The notes under the pieces: generated by a model | The model's input: only the letters and a program-made list of their open reading frames with translations | Told to the model about the DNA's origin: nothing | The model's database searches: none | Translations under genes and position numbers: made by a program | Shown: positions 24,413 through 36,998 of the stretch, piece after piece | Position numbering within the stretch: position 1 is the first letter of the stretch | Layout of the letters: the number at the start of each line of letters is the position of its first letter | Source: Helicoverpa zea | Taxonomy: Eukaryota > Arthropoda > Insecta > Lepidoptera > Noctuidae | Assembly: GCF_022581195.2 (NCBI RefSeq) | Contig: NC_061475.1 | Coordinates: 7,440,001 to 7,504,000 of the forward strand | Length of the DNA stretch: 64,000 nt | Direction of reading: 5' to 3'

Positions 24413-26526
24413 ATAGGTAAATAATATAAATTTTCTTTTTATCTTAAACCAAACCTCGTTTACACCGTTGAACAAGTAATGCGGGCACCAATTATTCAGA
24501 TTACAAGTTAAAACTTTGTTTATTTACCTTATTACCGCATCGTTTTAATGAACATGCACTGATTATAAACATACATGATAACTCAATTCAAGCGTTTATC
24601 TTTTAAACCAATAAAGCAGAAAAATAAACAAACCATGTGGAATTCAGTGAAAAATCCATATTACACAAACAAGATACCCCAAAAATGTTAAGTGTTTACC
24701 GCCCGTTAAAATGATCCCAATTGGATTTTGTAAAATTAATAATTCAATAAACCAACATTTCATCATTCGAACCTCCAAACTTTGTGAATATAATATACAT
24801 TTTTCTTTCAGAACACGAAACGTACAAAAGAATAACAATAAAACTTTCAGATAAGAAACTGGTCCGAAACATGAACCTTGTGACACCCCTACTAAAATTT
24901 CCAAAACTATTCATATTTTTGCAACTCGCAAAAGTTATTCGACTTTGTAATAGATATTCGGATGGAACCCTAAAAACTTAGACGGGGAGAGTTACCACTG
25001 AAATGCTGTATCCCACCATCCAATATAAGAAGATCTCTCAAACGCATAAGATGAAACGAGAAATGTTGAGACAGAAATGAAACGAAAGGGTCTAGTTGAC
25101 TGGTCACATCCGCTCTTGAAACTTATATCTAGACGTAATGTTTTATTTGACGCAACAGCGGGTTGAGACATAAAACTAAGGAATTGGGTTGCTTGGTACG
25201 AGCGTAAAAGTACCAGACTTAGGACCACGTATGACGTAATCCTTGTGAAAAATCGTATAGAAAATTATATTTGTTCTCCTAAATCTGTCGGCTAGAATTT
25301 TGTTTTATGTTTGGTAATAATATTTGGGGTGAAAATTTTACTAGATAGGTAGGTTGATGAAAGAGCTCGTAATTAAACGTGCTACATGATTAAACTCTGT
25401 AATTAATTATTGCTTGTCGCTCAATATTGACGCTTCGGTAATCCGTCACTAATTATTTTGCCTTAGAACGGAATTTCTACTTGCGTGAGTGGCTAAATTA
25501 CTACGTTTGTAACTTTGTATTTATCTAAGGCTCAGATTTAATGAAATTGCAATGCAAGCAATTTTAGAAAGATAAGAGTGGTACAATTATGTAGATATAT
25601 ATTCACAAAAGTATGTACGTAAGTATAATTATCAGTTATCTTGTTCCCGTAGTATAAGCTCTGCTTGGTTTGATACAATTTTATAATGAATATATAAGGA
25701 AAATACACATACAGTAAATAAATTACGTACAGATAAAGATGTAAACATACTGAAAACATATTTGGCATTACCGAGAAAATTATGATCTTAATTACACATA
25801 CTTTCTAAAAGAAAGTATCCAATCATTAAATAAAGTGGCGGAAACATTTTTATTACATGTTTTTCCTTTTTATCATCCTATAATCACCAAAGTCCCAACA
25901 CGTTTCCTTTTGTGTCAAAGTACGTCAGCCTCCTGATCAAAAAATTTTTAAGCCGAGAGAATTTCCTAGAATTTTTTTCCATCAGAGTAAAAAGTCCTGT
26001 TGCCATTAACTCAAGTTATATCAAGTGTTCTGCCAAGTTAGCGTGATGTCTTGCAAAAGCGACCCTTAAGTGCGTGTTAAGCATTACTTTAGGAGCTAAG
26101 ACGTCCTCAAACTTTTTCAAGTACAAGATTTTTCAATGTAACATTTGTTTACTTTGATATTCAACGTTATATTGGAAAAGTTAAGCTTTTAGGATTTCGT
26201 ATGGAGGTTTTGCGTTTTTGAAATTTCTGTGTTCTGTGAGAATTTGCAAATCTTGAATGGTTGAGTGTCATTTGAAGGTATTTGGAGTCGGTAATACTTG
26301 CTGACGGGCCGTCATAAAGGAAAGATTTTTGTTGTTATCTGTTCCTCGTTTAAGCAAATTCTTGAAGAGGGGATTTGCAATATTTTCAGAAAAGAAGAGG
26401 GTTTATGTACTGAGAAATTACTCTAAGAAGGATCATTGAACTCATGTTATACATATGTAAACTAGGTTTAATATAAATACTATTAATCCTAAAAAAACTA
26501 CCTTAGTAAGTTAAAAAAACTACTTT
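24413..26526. other. AT-rich DNA, no gene recognised
   Basis: Short open frames near 24644-25228 and 25538-25768 have no recognisable product. No element ends were found. Confidence 0.4.
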
Positions 26527-27420
26527 TAGGGTTCCGTACCTCGAAAGGAAAAAACGGAACCCTTATAGGATCACTTTGTTGTCCGTCTGTCTGTCTGTCT
26601 GTCTGTCAAGACCCTTTATCTTAAGAACGCGTGGACGTATCAAGCTGAAATTCACATGAAATACTCGGGTCTATTGTCCCTTTAGGCTGTGAAAATATCA
26701 AGCTTCTAAGCCAAGCCAATCAAAAGATACAACCGATTATGTCGATATTTTCAACAAATTCTCGACACTAGCAAAGGAATCAAAACCTACAGGGTACTTC
26801 CCGTAAACTCAGAATCTTGAAATTTGGCATGAAGCATTGTTATATAATGCAAATATAGGAAAAATTGCGAAAATCTCATTTTTTTTGTTATATAATATAA
26901 TAAAAATATTTTAATAAAATGAAACTTACTACCTTATTTCTCATGAACGAATAAAGGTACCAAATTGAAATTTATACCAAATACCTAGGTCTATTGTCCC
27001 TTTAAGCAATGAAAAAATCAAACTTCTAAGTTAACGCGATCAAAAGATACAGCAGTTTTACCGACACCTTAGACGAATTTCCGTCACACGCTAGGGAATC
27101 AAAACCTACAAGGTACTTCCCGTGAACTCAGAATCTTAAAATTCGGCACGAAGCAACGTTATACAGATAAAGGAAAAATTGCGAAAATGATAAATTTGAA
27201 GTTACATAAAATATTAAAATATTATTTTTGCTCACATGACATTAAATATTTTTTTAATAATAATAAACTTACAACCTACCCTTTTTCACATGAACGCGTA
27301 GAGATATTAAAGTTTCGAATAAAAAGTGAAATTCATATCAAACACTTCTTAAATATAATGGCCTCTAAACTGTGAAAAATTTTAAATCATTCAAAGGTCA
27401 TTGGGCACCTTAGTATGAAA
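26527..27420 (+). repeat. GGGTTCCGTACC-started repeat with ~320-bp internal units
   Basis: It begins AGGGTTCCGTACC with stem partner ACGGAACCCT and a (CTGT)n run. The CTATTGTCCCTTTA phrase at 26671 recurs at 26991 (320 bp apart), together with AATCAAAACCTAC and GTACTTCCCGT further on. A third, more diverged unit lies at about 27280-27420. Confidence 0.65.
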
Positions 27421-27479
27421 ACCATACCCACGGCGGATACGAACGAAATATAGCACAGTATAATGATAAAGGCTCTGAT

Positions 27480-28740
27480 TTACTATGGCATTAGTCGCAT
27501 CAATGTGAACCATGGGAATCTAGAGAAAATCAGGTGTAAACATCAAATATTTTCCTCATTTCAATGGGGAATTTAAACGACCACGTTTGACGGATTTGAG
27601 AAATCATTTCTTTGTAGTGAAAGAGTATACTCGCCGTTTATTTCCATTGTCATCAGGTCAGGATCTGATGATGGAAATCCTGAGAAATCGAGGGCAACTA
27701 TCAGAAATTGTAGGCATGCATAGGATTAAAACTTGATTCTCAGATGTATGTCTGGTGATACTATCAAATAGTGAAGGTTTAGAGCTTATCTGATGATGGA
27801 GACGTGAGAAAGTCGAGAGAACTCGGTATGTTTTAGTTACGTCGTGTTTGGGCTTATATTATTCGTATTGACGAGAACTTTTCACAAAAGTTAAAAATAA
27901 AAACTTTTTACAAAAAAAAAAAACAACTTCTAAAACAACAAGAAAACTGTTTATATGCATCGGTCTAGATCTCGGTGGTTAAATAAATATATGCATCCTC
28001 TAGTCACCGACTTCTAGACCGATGCACCTAACATCTTTTTAATTTCTTTCTTGCTTTTGTTTTCTTGTTGCTTTTTTATATGTTTGAAGTTGGATTTGTT
28101 TGTAAAATGCTACAAAATAAAATAATGCCGACTTTATAAAACAAAGAAAGGGACAGAATTACACTTTTGTCAAGGCTCTAGAAACGTAAAGCCAGCAGCC
28201 CCGAATCCTACTCTCTAGAAGTCGTTGTTACAATTCGACAGCTACAAGTCGTCAGGCAGTTTCGAAAAAAACCTGAAACTGGGGCTCTTTAGGTGATTAA
28301 TCCCTCAAAAATAAAAGATCCCATTCCTGCAATGGCTGCTTTAACCCAAGTTAGTAGTGAATTCTCATCACCTAAAATAAAATAAGCTCCAACACAAGGT
28401 TACGTTATAAATTGTAAAGGAGTTCCCATAACTATATCTGATCTTAGCTGTCGATCCCACAATGGCAGTCAAACCTATCTTTGTGGAAAGTCTTCGCCAA
28501 CACGAATAAAATAAGCCCAAACACGTGGTAGTTGCAACATACCGTTCGGGAGTTCCCTTGACTCTCTGTAGTCTCCATAATCAAATCAGCTCCAAACCTT
28601 CACTGTTTACCAGTACCCTCAAAAATACACTCACATGTCTGGTTATGACTCGATGCGTGCCTACAATATTCAAGAGTTGCCCTCGATTTCTCAGGGTTTC
28701 CAGATCCTCATCAGATCCTGGTCATCCGGATTGGCACCTT
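27480..28740. mobile_element. GTGCATCGG-family pair arranged head to head
   Basis: A central hairpin (TGCATCGGTCTAG at 27956 onward, partner at 28005-28026) is flanked on the left by the family body on the minus strand (27650-27890: CATCAG, GAGAGAACTCGG, GGGCTTATATTATTCGTATTGACGAG) and on the right by the body on the plus strand (28500-28720: ATAAGCCCAAACACG, GAGTTCCCTTGACTC, TTTCTCAGGGTTTCC). No coding frame was seen. It matches the element at 9.1-9.9 kb. Confidence 0.55.
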
Positions 28741-29175
28741 CCTTCTTTATGAAATGTCTTTAACAATAAAAACTAGCATTGCAACCTGTACAATCCTCTG
28801 AAACTGCTTGTCTTTTATATTTTTCAAACGATCCTGGACATTCGTCTCCATGGAATTTTAATAAAATATTTATATTCAAAGAAACGTCATACCATTCTCC
28901 ACGATTTAAAACTACTTTGATTCATGTCCGCCACTTTTTACAAAGCGGGTCAGATATGCCCCATGACCTTTAAGACATAATTAGTTATTTACTATAAAAT
29001 GTTGTATATAAATAACTTCAATAAAATAACTTTTACAAGGTACTGGCCTACTATTTTAGTTATATTATAAAATAAAAAATATTAACTATTTTGACTCTCA
29101 CAAAATTACCATAACTATGATTGTTCTAAACTGAACGGTTGGCGCGAAACTCACTTTTTATCTATACAGCATTTG

Positions 29176-29222
29176 TACGGAACCCTCGGTGCGCGAGTCC
29201 GACTCGCACTTGGCCGGTTTAT
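29176..29222 (+). repeat. GGGTTCCGTACC-family end fragment
   Basis: TACGGAACCCTCGGTGCGCGAGTCCGACTCGCACTTGGCCGG is the outer end of the ~285-bp repeats at 42.8 and 51.8 kb. Confidence 0.75.
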
Positions 29223-29683
29223 TTTAAGGTAAAGTTACTATTTTTATTATGTAACTTGTAAAAACCGGTACAAAATATTTCAGTCCACAATAACATAAAA
29301 GTAACAAGAATCTTGCTTGCATAACATTTATACTTCAAGAAGCAAAGTAGCAAGAAAAGTTATTTTCAATGCAAAAAGAACATAAAACATTTCCGTAACT
29401 TATGAATATCCATCCATCTGGGAAGTTAGGAAAACAAGGATTCTGTAAAATTCTTAAAGTTCAGAATTCCAATATTTATATTCTGTTTTTTTTTTTTTCT
29501 GTATTGTTTTAATCTGAAAACAGAACATCTTGTTTTCTGTCTCTTAAAGTTTATATGAAGTGTACACATAATAAAGGTACATTTTGGAAGTGTGCTGCCG
29601 ACTGCATGAAAACGGTCGATATTCAGATATCGGAGGAGATTCTGTCATTGAAAATCAGTAAGTACCATTAGGTATTCAGATAT

Positions 29684-31115
29684 TAGGTAGTCAGAATCCA
29701 ATAAGTACTATTCTAACTAGTGTTGCCCAAATGCAAGAACAAGACGAGACTTAGCCAGTCTTGGTCTTGGTCTTGCGCCAATACATCTGGTCTTGGTCTT
29801 GGTCTTGGTCTTGCGCTCCCAGTCTTGGTCTTGGTCTTGGTCTTGCAGCAAGAGTCTTGCAAGTCTTGCAATTACCTATTATTCTATTACTATTTATTAA
29901 AGTTTACTTTAAATCTTAGAAAAACGTATTAGAATTGGAACATTGTGAGCTTGAATTAACATAGCCATAGTAAAGATCAAGCAGATTAATAAATAACTGA
30001 AGATTTGATAAGAAATTCGAAAAATCAACTGACCTATATGTCGTTTTCCATGGAAGTAACTGTTTCTTAATAAACATTTATGATTTATAAGCTTACATTT
30101 GCTAAAACATGTAAAAAATGTAAGAAATATAATGACTAAATGTACAATAATAGTACCTAAGTAATTAGTTTAAAACCATATAAGTAATCAATATTATAAT
30201 ATATACTTACTAGAATTTATTTTATTTTTTTATTATGTTTTGAATTAATATGACATCTACTACCTATCCTTACCATTTTATCCTAATCATAATACTACTT
30301 GTGTGATCAGTATAATGTATTCATTTTCATTCTAAGCACTCTGAAACTTATTTATTCTTTGGAACACCTGTAGGTACTCTACTAGGAAATTATTTTGCAT
30401 GAGTATACCTACGCCCTATGGCGGCAATCAAATAGTGTCAAATGTTATGATTTCGGCGTGGCGGCAACGATTGTTGTAGATTTCAAAAGAAGCCGCCGGC
30501 GCGTGTATCATAACCATGTACTTCCGAAAAGCGGCAAATTTCTTTGAGAAGTAAGTACAAAACCTTTGATGCCGCATTATCAAAGTGCCGATGGTTAAAA
30601 CATAACTATGCATGCACTCAGTTTGATTTTAATAGATATTTTTTTATTCGCTATGTTTATGGTATTAGTCGTAATGCGCATAGGTTCAGTTTTTCATATT
30701 CTTTGATACAGTTTTTTGCGTCTCATAGAATTCCTAAGCGTACCTACCTATACACCGAACTGTTACACCTAACTACTCAGTGAAATAGCGCTAAGTCCTA
30801 GCTGCAAGACGCAAGAGTCTTGCAGGCTATGTCTTGTTCTTGCTCAAGTCTTGCACGGTCAGTCTTGGTCTTGGTCTTGCTAAAAATACGCGGTCTTGTT
30901 CTTGGTCTTGGTCTTGCAAAAACGCAAGAACGAGACCAAGACTGCAAGACCAAGACTGAATTTGGGCAACACTAATTCTAACCAAAGGGTAGGTATTGGT
31001 AACTGGGTTGAGGGGGTCAGATAGGGCAGTCACTAAAAACTAAAGCACTGGTACTCAGCTACATCCGGTTAGACTGGAAGCCGACCCCAATATAGTTGGG
31101 AAAAAGGCACGGAGG
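29684..31115 (+). repeat. SINE-1 split by a hAT-like element
   Basis: The left piece, 29684-29717 (GGTAGTCAGAATCCAATAAG...ATTCTAAC), and the right piece, 30983-31115 (CAAAGGGTA...AACTGGGTTGAGGGGGTCAG...CGGAGGATGAT), join to a continuous SINE-1 once the insert and one 8-bp duplicate are removed. Confidence 0.85.
29718..30974. mobile_element. Non-autonomous hAT-like element, 1257 bp
   Basis: Terminal inverted repeats are TAGTGTTGCCCAAAT (29718-29732) and its reverse complement at 30960-30974. The 8-bp target duplication ATTCTAAC (29710-29717, 30975-30982) and the TAGTG terminus fit the hAT superfamily (8-bp TSD, YARNG ends). Both subterminal regions are arrays of GGTCTT/CTTGGT words (29750-29865; 30795-30955, both orientations on the right), which could be transposase-binding clusters. 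The ~900-bp AT-rich interior has no transposase frame; short frames at 30428-30783 are not convincing. Confidence 0.92.
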
Positions 31116-31284
31116 ATGATTCAGATATCGGAAGGGTTGCCCTAAGAATCGACCGATTTCATGCACATGCTGCTTCGAACCCACACGATTTCATGCTAAT
31201 ACATACAAACCAGTACTGCAGGGGCGGCACCTATGCTTGGCAGCCGCAGTCGCCAGCTCGCTTCCAAAACGTACCTTAAAGCTC

Positions 31285-31571
31285 TGTTACTGTTTCAGCC
31301 TTTTTATCGTCTCACTGCTGGGCTGCGGCCTCCTTTCACATGGAGAAGGATTAAGCATTAATCACCACGCTTGCTTAATGCGGGTTGGTGATTTGAGTCC
31401 AGGTTTCCTCAGGATATTTTCCTTCACCTTTCTATCAGCCATTGGTGTCTAAGATATACTTAGAAAGTACATACAAACTTAGAAAAGTTGCATTGGTACT
31501 TGCCTGACCTAGAATCGAACCCACACCCTCATACGTGAGAGGTTGGTTCTTTAACCACTAGGCCACCAGGA
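31285..31571 (-). repeat. SINE-1 head joined to second repeat, copy 2
   Basis: The same architecture as 5241-5500: TTTCAGCCTTTTTATCGTCTCACTGCTGG on the left, then the reversed tRNA-like head with box B complement GAATCGAACCCACACC and ACCACTAGGCCACCAGG at the right. Confidence 0.8.
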
Positions 31572-32073
31572 CCTTAAAGCTCTATTAATAACCGAATGTT
31601 TTATTACAGTATTTAAACGTTGTAAGTACCGATCAATTTTACAATAAACCCATATTTGAAACTTCAATATAATTGTATGATCGGCATATAAACTATTGTT
31701 TAGTCCTGGTAGCTTTGTATATTGACAAATTCACAGCTATTTCCGTTTTGCGTGTTATATTGTGTATCTGGTAATAAGTATTCACTGATACTAATTCGAT
31801 TGATCGACTAAATTGTTTTTTTTTTTTTTAACACTGGGGCATTAGATTAAGGAAACAGAAAGAAATTATAGATATTAACAACTATCGGCATAATACCTAA
31901 TATGTTGAAAAATAATCTTGAAATGCAGAGTACATAGTAATACAGGTGCTAAGTTACTATATTTACAGCATATCTCACCGCTCAATCGGTATGCAATTTT
32001 TAAACTATAGGCATTTTTATGAACAATACTCCTTGATAGAAAATATTTATATCCTGTTTTGTTTTTGTTTCAG

Positions 32074-32136
32074 AATCATCCGCTATGGTCGGGAAGGTGT
32101 TGATATTCTTCGCATCTGTCACAGCTTTCAATATAG
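32074..32136 (+). CDS. Probable host gene exon with start codon and signal peptide
   Basis: A strong acceptor (TTTTGTTTTTGTTTCAG) precedes 32074, and a consensus donor (ATAG then GTGAGTA) follows 32136. ATG at 32085 gives MVGKVLIFFASVTAFNI plus one base of the next codon. A positive residue followed by a hydrophobic core is what a secretory signal looks like, so the product probably enters the secretory pathway. The acceptor implies at least one untranslated exon further upstream, which I could not place. The exon joins in frame to 48563-48635 across a 16.4-kb intron. The family is not recognised; a neuropeptide or other small secreted peptide would fit the size and exon pattern, but that is only inference. 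Confidence 0.62.
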
Positions 32137-32364
32137 GTGAGTACCTAATATTTATATACCTAGGAGAAAAATAAATATTTAGGAGAGCTACTTACAGGAA
32201 AATGTTTTGCCTCAAGTACCATTTCAAAAAAACATACTGGCTCTTAAGATCTGCGGAGCTACTTGTAAATATTGGGCTATCAAAAACCTCTTTTCAGTCT
32301 CCAATCTCTCCCAATGTCCAATTTCTCTAACGTCTACGTCTAAAAGAGTCTCAAAATCTAAATA

Positions 32365-32590
32365 AAAACATCATCATCATTAGCCGTTTCTATTGTCCTT
32401 TCACATACAGAGAAGAAATAAGCGTCAATCTCTTACTCAAGGTGGATCGACGCTTTCAGAGTTTAAAGTCCAGGTTTTTCTCGATATGTTTTCCTTCACC
32501 TTTACTCAGTCATTTGTATCCATGATACACGATAATAATGTTCTGAGATCCTGAAGTTTTCCTTCACCTTTATTTAGCCATTGGGGTCAA
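32365..32590. repeat. Diverged SINE-associated repeat
   Basis: CATCATTAGCCGTTTC, CACATACAGAGAAG, GTCCAGGTTTTTCTCGATATG and TTCCTTCACCTTT resemble the non-SINE half of the composite at 31285-31571. Confidence 0.45.
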
Positions 32591-34715
32591 CGATACTCCT
32601 AAAAAATCGATATAACAATATATGAAAAGCTTAAAAAAAAAAAACTAAATTAAAAACCAATCTGCAGTTTTAAACTTTCCCAACAATGCACAGGTAAACA
32701 TAGACGTACGAGTATTGTTAATATATATTCATAAAATAATATTTCCATAGCCCGTACTGGAATGACAGCGTTTCAATTTTGCAAGCCAGTTCAAAGTTTT
32801 AATTATGCCGCGAAATTAATTTGGGATTAAGTTTGCCTCTCTCATTTGTTTGGTGCCTTTCATAAGGCTTCATTTTAAATGATTTTTCGTACATGACGTC
32901 ATCCGCAAATACCCGTACAGAATGGGTTTTTGGTTGGTTCTCGTTTGTTTTATTCAATTCGGTTTTTGAGAGTTCGTTCTTTACCTTGGAGGTATTTGTT
33001 TTTTTTTCTGTTGATTATATGTTGGTTTTAAGTGGGATTTTATGGAATCATTTTCTTTTGTATGTCATCGAAAATTTTGATTGGGTTTTTCATGTATTAA
33101 AGTTATCGAGAGTTTTTACGTGTTGTTCGTGTGTTGTGTTTTTTTCACATTACAAACTTAAGTGTAATTTGTGAGTAAGCTATAGGAAACTGAATGTCAA
33201 AATAAGTTCCAAACCTCAATGTCTCCAAACTAAACATAGTTAACCCAACTTTCAAACAAAATGACAATAACAATGAAAACAGAAATACACAAAAAGCCAA
33301 AAACAATAAAATTCTCACTTACAAATCAATACAGACTAGACAAAACTTCAACCCCAGTAGCACCATTCAACACAAAACTATCATGAAAACGAACAAACTA
33401 CCCGCAAATCATAACGAACTCAATTAGAGAGACAGTAAGACAAACTGTTTCTCCAAAGCGAGACAAAAAAAGAAAATATTACGGCTTCAGCTAAAGACAC
33501 AAAGGCTTAACCGCTTGTCATCTTGCACAAAATGCAAAGCTGAGTTTACGTTCTGACACAAATTGTAGAAGAGGGATTAATTCTAGACGTAAATGTTTCA
33601 TATTATGGTCTTTGCACTGGAATACTTTTTAACTGCTTGTGTGTCGCTAATTATAAAACAAAAGAAAATCAATTGTGTTTCGCGTATGTCTGGTCTGCGA
33701 CACAACGGATTAATCTATGAAACAAGTTGATGTAAGGAAAAAACGTCATCATTGTCGATGGATGGATTGTGTAAAAGAAAATGGCAAAAAATAATGTAAC
33801 TAAAGTTTGGAAGACGAAAACATGGTACACCGACCCCAAAAATTAAGGCATGGGCAGGAGGATGATGCTAATGATGAAACTAGTTTGGTAATGCATAGTA
33901 AATGTATACATACAGTTGTCCTGGTTATTGAAGACTTCTTGGCTTTATAATAAAAAGATTCAATTTGAGGACGGTTTAACTGCATTATTTTTATTTATCA
34001 CAAAATGACTTTTGGTTACTTTTGGGTGGGACAAAAGTGTCTGTCACATACAAAATTAATTTTGTTAAAAAATACATAAGGACAATAGGCCCCTCAAGAG
34101 TATAGTTTCCTCAAGACCAAACTACAAGGAAAAAAAAACTGTGTAATTTTACTAAACATAAGATAAACCAAATAATCCTTTAGTTTTGAACCACTAGAGA
34201 AATAAAATTCCTCCATAGTCCTATAAAAATACACTATTGCATTAGGTTCCCCTGTAATAATAGTTGTATTTTGTGGTAAATAAATAAATAAATTCTTCAT
34301 AGTAAGGTACCAACACACACAGAGTATACAGTGTAAACACTACTAGTCTAAACTAAGCTTTACAGTTAACTGAAAGAATCTTTTATAAAGGTTCCCTAAG
34401 TGATGAGCTGAGAACGCTCTTACATTAGATCTTTGCTACATCAAAGGCGTGGAAAAAGAAATTTTAAATGATATTTGCTACAAAGAGATTAATACTGACT
34501 TTTACTTGCTATTTTATTATAATAAGCAAGCGTTTTTAATAACTAATTTGTACCTGCTTTTAGTTTTAGAATCGTCACTGCTTAAAACTGGATACAATTT
34601 TTCCAAAATTTAGGGAGATTTTCCCATACTTTCTGAGCTGAGAAAAATATACCACACGATGCTCTCCAACGCATGCATGTGGGATATTTTTATAAGCTTT
34701 AGAGACATTAATATT

Positions 34716-34830
34716 GGTACTTGGTTTCATCCGGTTAGACTGGAAGCCGAGTACCCCAACCCCAACATCGTTGAGAAAAGTCTACGCAGACTGGATGTCA
34801 GACTTACTAGCTTCTGATGTTCAATGACAT
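34716..34830 (+). repeat. SINE-1 fragment
   Basis: TTCATCCGGTTAGACTGGAAGCCGAG and CCCAACATCGTTGAGAAAAG, then a piece resembling GGATGTCAGACTTACTAGCTTCTGA in opposite orientation. Confidence 0.6.
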
Positions 34831-35026
34831 GTTGAAACTGCATGTAGAATTTCTATATCCTTAATGATTCGCTTTGGTAAACTAGATGTTGAAGTTACTG
34901 AAATCATTTTCGATCCTATAAATGTCATTATATAGCTATCAATTGATAGCAACGAAAACGCCACTAAATCCGTCATTATCAAAATATCAGAGGCGGAGTT
35001 AATAATATATTATCATGCTTTTCCAA

Positions 35027-35293
35027 AGGCGGGTCTACGCTAGACGAACCGAGCACGAGCGGAACACGAGCCGAACACAATTCGTCTAGTGTGGACCAAC
35101 TTACAAGCCTTTAACGAGCGCGCTGCGAGCATTTCGTTCGTGCTCGGCTGCGTTCCGCCTGTTGTCGGTTTTTGACGAACACAAAGGGATTTGCTAACAG
35201 TGATCGTTGTAGGTTCGTTGTACGTCCACACTTGACGCCGCGAACGACGCTTGTGCTTCGCTCGTGCTCGGTTCGTCTTTCGTAGACCCGCCT
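35027..35293. mobile_element. 267-bp TIR element
   Basis: Ends AGGCGGGTCTACG and CGTAGACCCGCCT form inverted repeats extending about 35 bp with a 3-base mismatch (shared GACGAACCGAGCACGAGCG). CAA lies directly outside both ends (35024-35026, 35294-35296), suggesting a 3-bp target duplication. It is much richer in GC than its flanks. Overlapping minus-strand open frames are by-products of this composition. Confidence 0.8.
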
Positions 35294-35934
35294 CAAGAGC
35301 AGAAGGGGTCTGATAACTACTAAAGGTACTTAGTTATTAAAATAATTGCGAATATCGTAATTGATAATGTAATTAAATATAACCTATGGTATATAATAAT
35401 GTACCAAATTATTATTTACTAAAATAAATAACCATAATTTTTCACTAGTGCCTACTTCCGACGGTCATATCTAACAGCTCTTTTACATTGTCTCATTTTA
35501 GTTGCGCGTAACAAAACCGAGCATAATATATGTAAATGCGACACATTCTGAGTATACGAACCGAGTGATGTCGCTCAGAAAAACTGAGCGGAAAATCCGC
35601 TAGTGTGTATTTGTGTGTTGTATTTACAGTAGTTTACTGTAAATATAAACAAAAGTACTTGAACAAATTTTAGTGGAATCTCACCATTAAAAGGAACTAT
35701 GAGGATTCTAATACTTACATGAGGGCTTTGTTCGATTTTCAGAAACGGAACGCCCATTATCACACGTGTATATTTTCTAGGTTCCCAGAATCGCTACAAA
35801 GTATCACAGTATGTGCTCGAAAATAAATAACTTTATGGAAGTAAAATAATCCTTTATTTTTACACGTGATTTTAATTAAACATATATCATTATAATTAAT
35901 GTACTTTGAGTTTTATTTATTTATGGGAAGCTTT

Positions 35935-36065
35935 TTGGGTTCCGTACCCAAAGGATACCCCATTACTAAGACTTCGATGTCCGTCTGTCAGTTGGTTATA
36001 TCTCAAGAACCGGGATAGCTAGACAGTTGAAATTCACAGATGATGTATAATTGTTGCCGCTATAA
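35935..36065 (+). repeat. GGGTTCCGTACC repeat, partial
   Basis: GGGTTCCGTACCCAAAGGATA, TCCGTCTGTC, TATCTCAAGAACCGGGATAG and CAGATGATGTATAATTGTTG follow the family order. Confidence 0.75.
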
Positions 36066-36873
36066 TAAAAAATACTGACATTTATAACATTTAAAAAATT
36101 AACAACAAAAAATATTTATCTTTTCATCATTACTTTACTCTTCTATCCCCCGCACTCAGAGACATTTAATGGTTACTTAAATTGCTTAGTGAGGGATTTT
36201 GACAATCCGTCACTAAGGAGTGACTCAAGTATTCATTAAATATCTCTGATTGCGTCCATATGACCCTATTTTAAACATACTTAAAAATAATAAGTTCTCA
36301 GTTTGACCTATATGCATGTATATTTCTTATATAAAATCATTCTACACAAGTAAACTACAGAACGACTATTTCTCAAAACAACATTCTTCACAAATTGAAT
36401 TTGGTTTTCAATTTAGAAACGTCCAGACTACAATTGTAGCTGATTTGTAGCGAGTAAGACAAATTGTTGCCAATCTTATAGAAATATTGTTACAAAAAAA
36501 TGTGTTTACTTCTTCCCTTTTTATACAAAATAAATGTCGATTTTCTAGTCTTTTTGTTAGCGTAGAAATTAATCTACAATCAGCTAAAAATAACTTTGAG
36601 AAATGTAATAATTTCTGTCTCTTTAACGACTGTTTAACTTATTAAGAACTCGTTGAATAATTATTATGAAAATACATACTAATTAATGACAGAAAACAGC
36701 GCAATTGGTGTTTGATAACTTCTTCATTTTAAAATTGTGAAAACTTTACTTAAATCAAGACGGAAAAAACAAAACACTTAACACACAGTTAGAATCACAA
36801 AGACATTCAAAAACTCCACAGAAAAAAAAATAAGAATCACCAATCTCAAAAATCAGAAGCGAAAACATCGAAA

Positions 36874-36998
36874 ATCATCATCTGTCTAGCCTTTTCCCAA
36901 CTAAGTTGGGATCGGCTTCCAGTACAACTGAATGCAACTGAGTACCAGCATTTTACAAGAAGCGACTGCCTATCTAATCTCGTCAATCCGTCACAAAC
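36874..36998 (-). repeat. SINE-1 3' part
   Basis: The plus strand reads CATCATCTGTCTAGCCTTTTC, TTGGGATCGGCTTCCAGT, CTGAGTACCAGC and AAGAAGCGACTGCCTATCT. Confidence 0.8.

Noticed and set aside
29750..30955. Short repeated words that might suggest a CRISPR-like array
   Set aside because: Words are 6-12 bp, contiguous and variable, without uniform spacers, and they lie at the ends of a hAT-like element in eukaryotic DNA.
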